64,000 nucleotides of DNA from Actinobacillus porcitonsillarum (GCF_003101015.1 NZ_CP029206.1:1375001-1439000), one strand, 5' to 3'. Counted from the stretch's first letter, positions 49,343 through 59,633 are shown. The notes: generated from the letters alone by a model not told the origin. Translations and numbers: made by a program.

Positions 49343-49415
49343 TTAAGCGTAAATTAACGCTTTTACATTTATTAAACTAAAAATTAACTAATCGTACGTT
49401 ATGCTTAATTTACGC

Positions 49416-49613
49416 TTATGCGTATGGTAAGCATGCTACTACTAAAACTTGGTCTGCTTTCGCTACCATCGATTTGTGACGTAAGTGACGTTTACGTTTA
49501 GTTGTTTTCTTAGTCAAAATGTGACGTAAGTGAGATTGTTTACGTTTGAAACCGCCAGAAGCTGTTTTTTTGAAACGCTTCGCAGCACCACGTACTGTTT
49601 TAATTTTAGGCAT
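49416..49613 (-). CDS. rpmI: 50S ribosomal protein L35
   Basis: Small basic ribosomal protein. 65 residues; [26 protein letters not shown] and [12 protein letters not shown] are diagnostic. Middle gene of infC-rpmI-rplT. Confidence 0.98.
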
Positions 49614-49714
49614 TGTTAAAATAACTCCGCATTGTTTATGTTAATAACCAGTAATTAGGCGAATATTGTTGCCAATATTACTTGGAAGCACTAATTACAT
49701 CTCAAGGTAATGGA

Positions 49715-50254
49715 CTATTTCTTTTTAGGAGCTAGAACCATTACAACTTGGCGACCTTCGAGTTTGCCTGGGGCAGACTCTACTACGGCAATTTCCGCTA
49801 AATCGTTTTTAACACGCTCTAGCACGTCCATACCAATTTCTTGGTGAGCCATTTCACGTCCACGGAAGCGAACCGTGATTTTGGCTTTGTCGCCATCTTC
49901 CAAAAAGCGAATCAGGCTGCGTAGTTTTACCTGATAGTCGCCTTCGTCTGTACCCGGACGGAATTTAATTTCCTTCACTTGTACAACTTTCTGCTTTTTC
50001 TTCTGCTCTTTTGCAGCTTTCTCTTTCTCGTAGATGAACTTACCGTAGTTCATAATACGGCAAACCGGTGGTTCAGCATTTGGGCTAATTTCAACTAAGT
50101 CTAACTCAGCTTCTTCAGCTTTTGCTAATGCTTCTTGAATTGATACGATACCAAGTTGTTCACCATCTTGATCAGTTAAGCGAACTTCTTTCACGCGGAT
50201 TTCTTCATTAAGACGATGCGCGCGATTTGTCTGAACACGTTTTACAGGTTTAAT
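49715..50254 (-). CDS. infC: Translation initiation factor IF-3, AUU start
   Basis: Binds the 30S subunit, prevents subunit joining and checks start codons. The frame without an ATG gives only 159 residues from GTG 50194, missing the conserved N-terminus. Reading on gives [19 protein letters not shown] and a start at ATT 50254-50252, with SD AGAGGA 8 bases before it: 179 residues, matching the E. coli length. E. coli infC also starts with AUU and uses it for autoregulation; the same is likely here. Confidence 0.93.
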   Translation of the reverse strand: MKPVKRVQTNRAHRLNEEIRVKEVRLTDQDGEQLGIVSIQEALAKAEEAELDLVEISPNAEPPVCRIMNYGKFIYEKEKAAKEQKKKQKVVQVKEIKFRPGTDEGDYQVKLRSLIRFLEDGDKAKITVRFRGREMAHQEIGMDVLERVKNDLAEIAVVESAPGKLEGRQVVMVLAPKKK

Positions 50255-50262
50255 AGTATTAT

Positions 50263-50268
50263 TCCTCT
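50263..50268 (-). promoter_or_regulatory. Ribosome site that fixes the infC AUU start
   Basis: AGAGGA on the minus strand, 8 bases before the ATT codon at 50254. The next upstream 200 bases to the divergent norM hold the shared promoter region; no further gene is seen. Confidence 0.8.
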
Positions 50269-50498
50269 AGTTAGTTTTATACGAATATTCTGCCGAGCAG
50301 ATTTCCATTATTAGCTTGTCTTAAAAAAGACAAAATCGGGCGGATTCTAACGGATTTTCATTGATTATGCAATAGACAATACACAAACTGAGGCATTTAA
50401 AACAAAGAATCTGTATTTGAGTTGATGGTTCTGTCCTTTGATAAAGGATTTCTTACAAAAGCTGGGGTATAATAATGCATTATTTTTTGAGGTTTTTT

Positions 50499-51890
50499 AT
50501 GAATTTACAATGGCAAAGATACCCCCAAAATGCCCATCGATTATTTAAATTGACGGTTCCTATTTTTATTTCTCAATTATCCGCTTCAGGTATGGGATTG
50601 GCGGATATTGTGATGGCTGGGTTAGTGAGCGATGATGATGTTTCTGCCATTGCCGTCAGTAATTCTATCTATTTCCCGTTATTTTTATTTGTTTTAGGCT
50701 TATTAAATGCCATTACGCCTACCGTTTCTTATTTAAATGGCTCAAATCAGCGTCATTTAATTGCTCATCAAATCCGTCAAGGTTTTTGGTTAGTTTTGGC
50801 ATTATCCGCACCTTTAATTCTCATCTTTTTAAATAGCGATCTGATTTTAGATTATATGCAAACGCCGGCTTCATTTTCACTGAAGTCACAACAGTATTTA
50901 GCGATTATGTCGCTTGGTGTAATCCCTGCATTATTAGCCATCAATCTACGCTGTATGAATGATGGTTTATCAAATCCGACGCCAGCAATGCGTATTACAT
51001 TTTTCGGGTTATTGCTTAACATTCCTCTTAACTATATTTTTATTTTCGGGAAGTTAGGCATGCCGGAAATGGGCTCGGTAGGATGCGGGGTAGCAACGGT
51101 AATTGTCAATTGGGTTATGTTCTTATTGATGTTTCATTATAGTTATACCAATAAATCGCAACGAGATATCGGTTTATTTAACCAATGGTTTGAAAAACCA
51201 AGCGGTCAAACTTTATTGAAAATTTGCAAATTAGGCTTACCTATCGGTTTTGCAACTTTTACGGAAGTGATGTTATTTTCGACCTCATCATTATTGCTTT
51301 CGCCATTAGGTGCTCAGGTTGTGGCAAGCCATCAAGCTGCATTACAAACGAGTTCCATCTTTTTTATGATTCCTATGTCTTTTAGTATTGCGACAACGAT
51401 TGTTATTGGGCAAACACTTGGTCAAAAATTGGTTGAGGAAGCCAAAGTATTGAGTTATCACGCTTTACTTACCGGGTTTATTTTCGCCATTTTTGCAGCT
51501 ATCGTGATTATTCTCTTTAATCAACTGATTCCTTTAGCCTTTACTCGTGATGCGTTATCAATTTCTATTGCAGCCCATTTACTGCTATTTGCAGCGGTTT
51601 ATCAAATTCCTGATGCTTTACAGGCAGTCGCTAACGGTATATTACGAGGCTATAAACATACAAAACCGATTTTATTTGTTACCCTATTTTGCTATTGGAT
51701 TGTCGGTATGCCTTTAGGTTATACCCTTGCACGAACTAATTGGCTGGTAGAACCTATGGCTGCCGCAGGTTTTTGGTTTACTTTCTGTGTTTGTTTAAGT
51801 TTAGCGAGTGGATTATTGATTTGGCAAATGGTAAAAATTCATCGTATTCCGGCAGAACAGTTGATTCGAAAATTAGAAAAAATTAAATAA
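50499..51890 (+). CDS. norM: MATE-family multidrug exporter NorM
   Basis: Twelve-helix cation-coupled drug exporter. ATG 50499 is chosen because TTGAGG at 50487-50492 lies 6 bases before it; the upstream ATG 50475 has no SD. 463 residues. MATE hallmarks: SQLSASGMGLADIVMAG in helix 1, PMSFSIATTIVIGQTLGQ, and QIPDALQAVANGILRGYKHTKP. Substrates in relatives include dyes, aminoglycosides and norfloxacin; here unknown. Confidence 0.93.
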   Translation: MNLQWQRYPQNAHRLFKLTVPIFISQLSASGMGLADIVMAGLVSDDDVSAIAVSNSIYFPLFLFVLGLLNAITPTVSYLNGSNQRHLIAHQIRQGFWLVLALSAPLILIFLNSDLILDYMQTPASFSLKSQQYLAIMSLGVIPALLAINLRCMNDGLSNPTPAMRITFFGLLLNIPLNYIFIFGKLGMPEMGSVGCGVATVIVNWVMFLLMFHYSYTNKSQRDIGLFNQWFEKPSGQTLLKICKLGLPIGFATFTEVMLFSTSSLLLSPLGAQVVASHQAALQTSSIFFMIPMSFSIATTIVIGQTLGQKLVEEAKVLSYHALLTGFIFAIFAAIVIILFNQLIPLAFTRDALSISIAAHLLLFAAVYQIPDALQAVANGILRGYKHTKPILFVTLFCYWIVGMPLGYTLARTNWLVEPMAAAGFWFTFCVCLSLASGLLIWQMVKIHRIPAEQLIRKLEKIK

Positions 51891-51923
51891 GATTAAGGTA
51901 ACAAAACTTTAGGTAACACAATT

Positions 51924-54900
51924 ATGAAAACGCTCGATCCTATTACGCTTCCATTAAATTGTTCAAGTCTTATTGAAGCCTCGGCAGGTACGGGGAAAAC
52001 GCATACGATTAAGAACCTATACTTACGTTTATTGCTTGGGTTAGGGCATGATAAAAGTGCTTTTCAGCCTTTAACGGTGGCTCAAATTTTAGTGGTTACC
52101 TTTACAAAAGCAGCAACGGAGGAGTTGAGAGAGCGTATTCGAGAAAATATTCAAGCGTGTTACACATTTTTTCAAGAGAGATTGTCAGGGGAAGAGACTA
52201 AATCTGATGATTTTTTTGAGCAACTGTTTGAGCAAGTAGAAAATAAAGAAGAAGCCTTGTTACGTTTGCGCATAGCCGAACGAGAGATTGATCTTGCAAG
52301 CGTGTTTACTATCCATAGCTTTTGCCAAAAAATGTTATTCCAGTTTGCTTTTGATTCAGGTGTGCGTTTTGATATTGAACTTAAAGCCGAGCAAAGTGAA
52401 TTGATGCTGAAGTTAGCCCAAGAGGTTTGGCGTGAACAATTTTACCCTATGGGGTTAAAAGAAACACAAATTGTCGCTCAAGAATTAAAGGCGCCTCAAG
52501 AGGCATTAAAACAGATCAGAAGTTATTTAAATGATGCCCTTCCTGAATTAAGTCAGCAACAGCAGCTTTTTTCTCAACCAATTTCTGAGTATTTAAATGA
52601 ATATCAACGCTTTTTTACAGAGTTAAAAGATTATTGGCGTGAATATCGTGCTGATATTGTGACACCAATTCAAAACGAGCTTGAAAAGAAATATAAAACA
52701 GGTGAGAAAAAAGCGCTAAGTCGTCAAAGTTATAAGAAGAATTTGGTTGAAAATTGGATTAAAGCAGTAGACCAATGGGTTGCAAGTGATTCATCATCTT
52801 TCCCAGCTAATGCTTTCGAACGCTTTTGCCAGCAAATGTTAATAGAAAAAGCAGAAGAGGGGGGAGTACCGCTCACTTCACCACATTTTGCAAAAAATCA
52901 GGCATTTTTAACCGCTTATCAAACTCAATTTGATGGCAAAATTAAACCTGTATTGCTTTACCATTTTCTGCTTTCTTTACGGGAAAAAATTGCGGAACAT
53001 CAGGCGCAGCATGCGGAGCGTGGCTTTGATGATTTATTAAAAATGTTAAACCAAGCCTTAAAAGGAGAACGAGGCGAGCAGCTTGCGGCACAAATTCGAG
53101 CTCAATTTCCTTTTGCGATGATCGATGAGTTCCAAGACACAGATAAAACGCAATATGATATCTTCCGTCAGATTTTTATGTCTGAGAAGGCGGAAAATCA
53201 GGGATTTATTATGATTGGCGACCCAAAACAATCGATTTATAAATTCCGTGGAGCCGATATTTTTACTTATCTTGAAGCCGCAAATCAAGCGAAAGAAAAA
53301 CGGACGTTATCGAAAAACTGGCGCTCCTTCCCCGAAGTGGTAGAGAGTGTTAATCAGTTATTTTCTTTCCCTCAACATACGGAAGCATCACCATTTTTAC
53401 ACCAAGATATTCACTTCCAACCCGTGAGTGCGAAGGAATTTGAATTTCAACTGATGGGCAGCGAGCACGTTGTTTGCTATTTACAAACAGAATTTGATGA
53501 GGAGCAAGCGGCAGAGCATTGTGCCACCCAAATTCAGCTTCAACTTAAAGCAATGCAAGAAAAGAACTTTGGGGTTGTGGGGCTAAATGATTCTTCAAAA
53601 GATATTTTTCAAGCGAAAGATATTGCGGTATTGGTTCGTTCACGAAATCAAGCTTCATTAGTCAAAAGCGCCTTAGCTCAAAGAGGCATCAAAGCCGTTT
53701 TTCTATCTGAAAAAAGCAGTGTTTATCAAAGTGAAGTGGCTTATGACTTAGCTGTAATTTTGAAGGCGTGTTTACATCCCTATCATCAAAAAACATTATT
53801 AAGCGCGTTAGGCTCTCATCTATGGGGACTAACAGCCTTCGAGCTTTACCAACTCAAACATGATGAAAGCGTGTGGGAAAACTATGTGGCGAATTTCGTT
53901 GTTTACCAGCAACTTTGGCAAAAACAAGGTGTGTTGGCTATGCTACATCAGCTCTTCTTGAATGAAGGTATTATTCAACGGTTGAAATCAAGAGAAAATG
54001 CCGAACGATTGGTTACTGACCTTCTCCATCTTGCCGAGCTTTTACAAAGTGGTAGCCAAGAAGTTGAAAATGAAACGGCGTTGTTACGTTGGTATGAGCG
54101 TCATTTAGAAGATGATGAAGAAAATGATGCTTATACGTTACGTTTAGAAAGCGAAGAAAATTTAGTCAAAATTGTGACCATTCATGGCTCAAAAGGGTTG
54201 CAGTATCCTGTTGTTTGGCTTCCTTTTGTGGGGAAAAATAGCTACGAAAACCGAAATGGCGGTTTAGCAACCTACCACGATGAAGAAGACCAAAAACAAT
54301 GGGATTTCAATGAAAAAGATGAACGTATCCAGCGTTTGAGAAATCAAGCCGAATTTGCGGAAGATTTACGTTTACTTTATGTTGCGCTGACCCGAGCGGA
54401 ATATCAGATGAATTTGATCTTACCGGCACATTTTGCCAAAGGTTGGAATGCCATGCACTATTTGCTGAGTAATGGCGAGCTGGTATTAGATAACCGAGAA
54501 GAAGCGGCTATTTCAACAGAGGATTATATTAAAGCAAAAAATATGCCTTGTAAGATTGAACATTTGCCGGAACAACCTCGCTTTGATGATTGGCGAGCTG
54601 AAGCGGATCAACAAGAGGTGCTTTCTGTTCTACCATTTGAACATCGTATCCCCCAAAGAGAGGGGCAAATAACCAGTTTTACGGCATTGTATAGCTATCA
54701 TGAATGGAAGAGACAATCAAAAGATCACAATGAGGTCGGTTCGCTATTAACGGATTTAGCTCAAGATTATGATCAATCTGTTTCAGGACTTACTCAAAAT
54801 GATGAGTTGGAACAATTGGATACGGCATTAAATGCTTACCATTTTCCGCATGGGACGAAGATTGGGAATACGTTGCATCAATTTTTTGAGCATTATGATT

Positions 54901-55532
54901 TCCAACAAGCGGTTGAAAAAACAGAAATTATTGCATTATGCGAGAAATTAGCCCTTGATGAAGTTTGGGTTGAGCCTATTTGCCAATGGTTTGAAAAGGT
55001 TAGAACAACACCATTTGGCGAAGATTTGGTTTCTTTAAGCGAGATTACTCAAGAAAGCCGTCTCAATGAATGGCAATTCTTCTTGCGTTTAAATAATGAA
55101 GATTGGGTTAGCGAACTCAACCATTTATTGAAAGAACATAGTGAGTTGGCAAAACATTTACCGCCACTAAAACTGCCTGATTTAGAAGGATTTGTTAGAG
55201 GTTTTATTGACTGTATTGCAAAAGTTAAGGGTAAATTTTATGTCATCGACTATAAATCAAACTTTTTAGGCTATTTACCACAAGATTATTCGACTGAAAA
55301 TCTAGCAAAAACAATGGGACAATATCGCTACGATTTGCAATATTTACTTTATACCCTAGCGGTTCATCGTTACTTAAAAGGGCGTTTAGGCGAGCAATAT
55401 GATTATCAAAGAGACTTTGGGGGCGTCGCTTACCTCTTCTTACGAGGAATGAATGGTTCTCCACAAAGTGGCGTTTATTTTGATAAACCGAGTTTAGCGC
55501 TTATTGAGGGATTAGATCGGTTATTTAACTGA
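51924..55532 (+). CDS. recB: Exodeoxyribonuclease V subunit beta (RecB)
   Basis: Helicase-nuclease of the RecBCD break-repair complex. 1202 residues. UvrD-type Walker A ASAGTGKT at residues 19-26, DEFQDTD and GDPKQSIYKFRGAD motifs, helicase motif IHGSKGLQYPVVWLP, and a C-terminal nuclease with the catalytic DYKSN and an upstream Asp in the GFIDC-type segment. recC and recD are not in the window, and no Chi claim is made. Confidence 0.97.
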   Translation: MKTLDPITLPLNCSSLIEASAGTGKTHTIKNLYLRLLLGLGHDKSAFQPLTVAQILVVTFTKAATEELRERIRENIQACYTFFQERLSGEETKSDDFFEQLFEQVENKEEALLRLRIAEREIDLASVFTIHSFCQKMLFQFAFDSGVRFDIELKAEQSELMLKLAQEVWREQFYPMGLKETQIVAQELKAPQEALKQIRSYLNDALPELSQQQQLFSQPISEYLNEYQRFFTELKDYWREYRADIVTPIQNELEKKYKTGEKKALSRQSYKKNLVENWIKAVDQWVASDSSSFPANAFERFCQQMLIEKAEEGGVPLTSPHFAKNQAFLTAYQTQFDGKIKPVLLYHFLLSLREKIAEHQAQHAERGFDDLLKMLNQALKGERGEQLAAQIRAQFPFAMIDEFQDTDKTQYDIFRQIFMSEKAENQGFIMIGDPKQSIYKFRGADIFTYLEAANQAKEKRTLSKNWRSFPEVVESVNQLFSFPQHTEASPFLHQDIHFQPVSAKEFEFQLMGSEHVVCYLQTEFDEEQAAEHCATQIQLQLKAMQEKNFGVVGLNDSSKDIFQAKDIAVLVRSRNQASLVKSALAQRGIKAVFLSEKSSVYQSEVAYDLAVILKACLHPYHQKTLLSALGSHLWGLTAFELYQLKHDESVWENYVANFVVYQQLWQKQGVLAMLHQLFLNEGIIQRLKSRENAERLVTDLLHLAELLQSGSQEVENETALLRWYERHLEDDEENDAYTLRLESEENLVKIVTIHGSKGLQYPVVWLPFVGKNSYENRNGGLATYHDEEDQKQWDFNEKDERIQRLRNQAEFAEDLRLLYVALTRAEYQMNLILPAHFAKGWNAMHYLLSNGELVLDNREEAAISTEDYIKAKNMPCKIEHLPEQPRFDDWRAEADQQEVLSVLPFEHRIPQREGQITSFTALYSYHEWKRQSKDHNEVGSLLTDLAQDYDQSVSGLTQNDELEQLDTALNAYHFPHGTKIGNTLHQFFEHYDFQQAVEKTEIIALCEKLALDEVWVEPICQWFEKVRTTPFGEDLVSLSEITQESRLNEWQFFLRLNNEDWVSELNHLLKEHSELAKHLPPLKLPDLEGFVRGFIDCIAKVKGKFYVIDYKSNFLGYLPQDYSTENLAKTMGQYRYDLQYLLYTLAVHRYLKGRLGEQYDYQRDFGGVAYLFLRGMNGSPQSGVYFDKPSLALIEGLDRLFN

Positions 55533-55664
55533 AAGAGGTAAATAATCGTTATCTTTGAAATTTCTTTGAGTTTTATCAATTTATGATGGTTTAATGTATT
55601 TACGAGTCATTTTCATTTAGATAGAATTTGATATCAATTCTTATTTGAAATAGAGAGGTATCAA

Positions 55665-55931
55665 ATGTCTATGATTTCACTTTCTTCATTAGAAAAAAAT
55701 GTATCGGCTCAAATTCATGACATTATTGCGAGTGATATTTTTGGCGAAATTGATCATGTAGTAAGCCGCCGTTTAGCGGATCTCGGGTTCTCAAAAGGCA
55801 TGCCGTTAAAAGTGATTGCTAAAGGTCCCTTTGGTAAAGGACCTTATGCGGTACGATTAGGAAATAAATCACAATTTGTGCTACGTGGGCCTGAGGCAGA
55901 TAAAATTTTATGTCAAATTGTAGGGGAGTAG
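55665..55931 (+). CDS. feoA: Ferrous iron transport protein A
   Basis: Small SH3-like accessory protein of ferrous iron uptake. 88 residues: RRLADLGFSKGMPLKVIAKGPFGKGPYAVRLG is typical. feoB starts 1 base after its stop. Upstream, around 55621-55650, an imperfect palindrome centred on TTGATATCAA could be an FNR- or Fur-related site but matches neither consensus well. Confidence 0.93.
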   Translation: MSMISLSSLEKNVSAQIHDIIASDIFGEIDHVVSRRLADLGFSKGMPLKVIAKGPFGKGPYAVRLGNKSQFVLRGPEADKILCQIVGE

Positions 55932-55932
55932 T

Positions 55933-57789
55933 ATGAGTTGTTATATTTCTCTCTTGGGGGCGCCTAACTGTGGTAAAACGGCACTCTTTAATAGTCTTAC
56001 CGGCTCTAATGCTAAAGTGGCTAACTATGTTGGCGTAACAGTTGATAAATTAGAAGGTACTTTTATTGATGATGCGAATATTCGTATTATTGATTTACCG
56101 GGGACTTATAGCTTACGAACCACAAGCCTAGACGAAGCCGTTGCTCGTGATATGGTTTTAGGTAAAATCGGTAAACGCCCTGATGCATTGATTGCTGTAG
56201 CGGATGCGACCAATTTGCGTATGACATTGCGTATGGTGCTTGAAATTAAAACATTAGGTTTGCCTATTGTTGTCGCACTAAATTTAAGTGATATTGCTCG
56301 CTCTCGTGGTTTAATCATTGATACTCAAAAATTAAGTACCTTGCTTGATGTGCCTGTTATTGAAACGGTGGCAATCAAAAAAGAAGGAACACAAGCCTTA
56401 CGCGAAGCGATCAAAGACTTACCTCATCAAAAATCGGCACCGTTAGATACAGAATCAGCAGAAAAAATGCTAGAGCAGCTCGATAGCCAGTTATTGTATC
56501 AACAAGTAGAACAGATCCTTTCTCAATCCGTTACCCGTGAATTAGAACTTCCTCAATGGCACCAACGTTTAGATAACATTGTAATGCACCCTGTTATAGG
56601 GATAGGGTTATTGCTCATCATTTTATTGCTTGTTTTCCAAGCGGTTTATTCATGGGCGGAACCTGTCATGACGTTAATCGAAGATAGCTTTGCATGGCTA
56701 GGAGAATGGGTAACCGCAACTTTACCGGAAGGGTTATTGGTTGATTTATTGGTAAATGGTGTGATTGCCGGGGTAGGTGGTGTGCTTGTCTTTTTACCGC
56801 AGATTACCATTTTATTTGCCTTTATTTTACTTTTAGAGGATTCCGGCTACTTACCTCGAGCTGCTTTTTTATTGGATAATTTACTCGCCAAAAGTGGATT
56901 GTCAGGGCGTGCATTTATCCCATTGCTATCAAGTTTTGCTTGTGCGGTGCCAGCCGTAATGTCGGCAAGAACGATTCAAGACCCGAGAGAACGCTTAGTT
57001 ACCATTGCGATAGCGCCAATGTTAACCTGTTCGGCTCGACTCCCTGTGTATGCACTGATTATCGGCGCTATCATCCCTGATCAAACGGTATGGGGAATGT
57101 TTAATTTGCAAGGGTTAGTACTATTCTCACTTTATTTCATTGGGATTTTATCGGCTGGAATTGTTGCTTATATCACAAAACGTTTTGCCTTACGAAAAGG
57201 AAATATTCAGCAATTTCCTCTTTTAATGGAACTCCCAACATACCGTATGCCAAATATTCGTCATATCTGTTTAACATTGTGGGATAGAGTAAGTGCATTC
57301 TTAAAACGTGCAGGAACGGTTATTTTTGCTCTAAGCGTTATTTTATGGTTCTTAGTCACATTCCCCGCAGCACCGGAAGGAGCAACTGCGCCAGCCATTG
57401 ATTACAGTTTTGCTGGAATGTTAGGGCACTTGATCCAACCTATTTTTGCACCTTTAGGTTTCACTTGGCAAATGTGTATTGCAATGATTCCGGGTGTGGC
57501 CGCCCGAGAAGTGGTTGTTGCGGCACTTGGCACGGTGTATGCCATGAGTGGTTCAGAAGATCAAATTGTCGATGCATTGATTCCAGTGGTAACTAATGAT
57601 TGGGGGCTTCCAACTGCACTCGCTTTCATCACATGGTATATTTATGCACCAATGTGTATGGCAACACTTGCGGTAATTAAGCGTGAAACGAAATCAACCA
57701 AACAAACCGCATTGATTACTGCTTATCTTTTTGCATTGGCATACTTGTTTGCCTTTGTGGTTTATCATATTGCATTGAGGGTTATCTAA
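55933..57789 (+). CDS. feoB: Ferrous iron permease FeoB
   Basis: Polytopic inner-membrane Fe(II) transporter with an N-terminal GTPase. 618 residues, shorter than E. coli FeoB (773) mainly in the cytosolic spacer. G1 GAPNCGKTALFN at residues 9-20, G3 DLPGTYSL, G4 NLSD; gate motifs SSFACAVPAVMSARTI and APMLTCSARLPVY. Its stop overlaps the next start (TAATG). Confidence 0.96.
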   Translation: MSCYISLLGAPNCGKTALFNSLTGSNAKVANYVGVTVDKLEGTFIDDANIRIIDLPGTYSLRTTSLDEAVARDMVLGKIGKRPDALIAVADATNLRMTLRMVLEIKTLGLPIVVALNLSDIARSRGLIIDTQKLSTLLDVPVIETVAIKKEGTQALREAIKDLPHQKSAPLDTESAEKMLEQLDSQLLYQQVEQILSQSVTRELELPQWHQRLDNIVMHPVIGIGLLLIILLLVFQAVYSWAEPVMTLIEDSFAWLGEWVTATLPEGLLVDLLVNGVIAGVGGVLVFLPQITILFAFILLLEDSGYLPRAAFLLDNLLAKSGLSGRAFIPLLSSFACAVPAVMSARTIQDPRERLVTIAIAPMLTCSARLPVYALIIGAIIPDQTVWGMFNLQGLVLFSLYFIGILSAGIVAYITKRFALRKGNIQQFPLLMELPTYRMPNIRHICLTLWDRVSAFLKRAGTVIFALSVILWFLVTFPAAPEGATAPAIDYSFAGMLGHLIQPIFAPLGFTWQMCIAMIPGVAAREVVVAALGTVYAMSGSEDQIVDALIPVVTNDWGLPTALAFITWYIYAPMCMATLAVIKRETKSTKQTALITAYLFALAYLFAFVVYHIALRVI

Positions 57790-57932
57790 TGGTTCAGAAT
57801 ATTATAGTCGGTGCGATCGTTATCGCATGTCTTGGTTATCTCGTTTGGAAATTTGGTTTAAATCGAAAACGTAATCTTTGCAGTGGCTGCGATAAATGCT
57901 GTGGCAAAAAAGACCAAGGTGGTTGCCACTAA
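57789..57932 (+). CDS. FeoB-associated Cys-rich membrane protein
   Basis: A 47-residue gene beginning in the feoB stop. N-terminal membrane helix (IIVGAIVIACLGYLVWKFG) and a soluble tail with clustered cysteines CSGCDKCC plus a C-terminal GGCH. The size, single helix and CxxCxxCC cluster match the small FeoB-associated proteins that occupy the feoC position in many bacteria. Function is unproven; an iron or redox role is a guess. A terminator follows. Confidence 0.85.
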   Translation: MVQNIIVGAIVIACLGYLVWKFGLNRKRNLCSGCDKCCGKKDQGGCH

Positions 57933-57944
57933 CTGCTTAAGTAC

Positions 57945-58014
57945 AAGCGGTAGAATATTGATAGATTTTTGCAAATGGCAAAAGTTTATTAAAATTCTAC
58001 CGCTTATTTTTTTA
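57945..58014 (+). terminator. Terminator of the feo operon
   Basis: AAGCGGTAGAAT at 57945 and ATTCTACCGCTT at 57994 form a long stem followed by a T-run. The left arm is an uptake sequence (ACAAGCGGT) with TTTTTGCAAA nearby, the extended Apl-type pattern. Confidence 0.8.
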
Positions 58015-58076
58015 CTTTTTATGTTATAACAGACTTTATTGTTTGAAATGATAGCTATATCGAAAAGGAGAACATA

Positions 58077-59066
58077 ATGAAACTGGGAATTGTGGGGACT
58101 GGCATGATTGTGCAAGATTTAATGCACATTCGTTCGCTTCTTCCTATCGAAAAATGGGGGATTTATGGACGAAATCAGGAAAAAACGTTGGAACTGGCGC
58201 AAAAATATCAAATTTCTGATTGTTTTTTTGATTATACGGAGATGTTGAAATCCGATTTAGATACTTTATACATTGCCCTGCCTAATCATCTACATTTTAG
58301 CTTTGCGAAACAAGCGCTTGAAGCAGGTAAACACGTTATTTTAGAAAAGCCGATAACATCAAACTATCACGAATTTCAGCAATTAAGGGCGTTAGCTAAG
58401 GCCCAAAATAAAATTTTAATAGAAGCGGTTACGGTGCATTATTTACCTGCTTATCTCAAAATTAAACAGCAACTTTCAGCATTAGGTAAAATTAAAATTG
58501 TGAGTTTAAATTATAGCCAATATTCTTCCCGATATGACCGCTTTAAGGCGGGGGAAATTCTCCCCGCTTTTGACCCTGAGAAATCAGGTGGGGCATTGAT
58601 GGATTTAAATGTCTATAACTTGCACTTTGCGCTTGGGTTATTTGGTAAACCACAGTCTTGTTTTTATGCCGCAAATATTGAACGCAACATTGATACCAGT
58701 GGCATTATGTTGTTAGATTATCCAACATTTAAGGTGGTTTGTATTGGGGCTAAAGATTGTAATGCGCCAGTGATGTTATCTATTCAAGGCGATCAAGGCT
58801 GTATTACCGTTCCAATGCCAGCAAATGCAATGAATTACTTTGAGTTTGTGGATAATAACGGTCAAAAGCAACCTTTTCAATTTGAGCAACAGCATAGAAT
58901 GTTCTATGAATTTCAGCAATTTATCCAGATGATTGACTGCCAAAACAGGGCGCTTTCTGAACAAATGCTTGATATAAGCGAATCTGTTTGCCAGTTAATG
59001 GAGCAAGCGAGAAAACAGCAGGGAATTATATTTGGGTGTGAGAAAAGAGAGAGCGTTGAATGGTAA
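58077..59066 (+). CDS. Gfo/Idh/MocA-family oxidoreductase
   Basis: NAD(P)-dependent dehydrogenase of unknown substrate. 329 residues. N-terminal Rossmann fold GIVGTGMIVQDLM, catalytic-site EKPITSN (EKP) near residues 95-101, and a C-terminal alpha/beta domain with GGALMDLNVYNLHF (conserved D-x3-H-type site). SD AAGGAG precedes the ATG. No sugar operon is adjacent, so the substrate is open. Confidence 0.88.
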   Translation: MKLGIVGTGMIVQDLMHIRSLLPIEKWGIYGRNQEKTLELAQKYQISDCFFDYTEMLKSDLDTLYIALPNHLHFSFAKQALEAGKHVILEKPITSNYHEFQQLRALAKAQNKILIEAVTVHYLPAYLKIKQQLSALGKIKIVSLNYSQYSSRYDRFKAGEILPAFDPEKSGGALMDLNVYNLHFALGLFGKPQSCFYAANIERNIDTSGIMLLDYPTFKVVCIGAKDCNAPVMLSIQGDQGCITVPMPANAMNYFEFVDNNGQKQPFQFEQQHRMFYEFQQFIQMIDCQNRALSEQMLDISESVCQLMEQARKQQGIIFGCEKRESVEW

Positions 59067-59096
59067 TAAAGGGGCAAATATAATTGCCCCTAAGAA

Positions 59097-59528
59097 TTAT
59101 AAATCAAAAGACTGCATCACATTCACATGTAAACGCACATCAACATTACCACGTGTTGCGTTGGAATATGGGCAAACTTCGTGGGCTTTTTCAATCAGTT
59201 TTTTAGCTTCTTCTACGCTTAAACCTGCCACGGTAATGGTAATGTCTAAATCAAGGCTGAATGCACCATCTGCTTTTTGACCAATGCCTACGCCGACCGT
59301 TGTGCTTGATGAAGTCGGTTTTAAGCCTAAACTTGGTGCAACGTGGTTCATTGCGCTATCAAAACAAGCGGCATAGCCCATGGCGAAAAGCTGTTCAGGA
59401 TTGGTGCCGATTTTGCCACTTTCATTTTGGAATGATACTAAATCAAAACCGATGGAACCGTCATCCACTTGTGTTCTGCCGTCACGACCGCCTGTTGCAG
59501 TTGCTGATGTGTGATAAAAAATTTTCAT
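59097..59528 (-). CDS. ohr: Organic hydroperoxide resistance protein (Ohr)
   Basis: Thiol peroxidase reducing organic hydroperoxides. 143 residues. Two catalytic cysteines: AACFDSAMNHV near residue 60 and VCPYSNATRGNVDV near residue 124, the Ohr arrangement rather than OsmC. An AraC-family gene is divergent 106 bases away; the usual MarR-type OhrR is absent. Confidence 0.95.
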   Translation of the reverse strand: MKIFYHTSATATGGRDGRTQVDDGSIGFDLVSFQNESGKIGTNPEQLFAMGYAACFDSAMNHVAPSLGLKPTSSSTTVGVGIGQKADGAFSLDLDITITVAGLSVEEAKKLIEKAHEVCPYSNATRGNVDVRLHVNVMQSFDL

Positions 59529-59633
59529 TCTGTTTTCCTTCTATTGTTTGTTTCGATGGCATTAGTATATTGATTTGGGCTATTTTGCGGTATATCATTC
59601 ATCCAAAATTATTGCCTATTTCTCTAAATTATC

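Noticed and set aside
55621..55650. Possible Fur or FNR box before feoA
   Set aside because: TTGATATCAA lacks the 4-base spacer of FNR sites and the flanks fit the Fur 19-mer poorly; mentioned only as a weak possibility.
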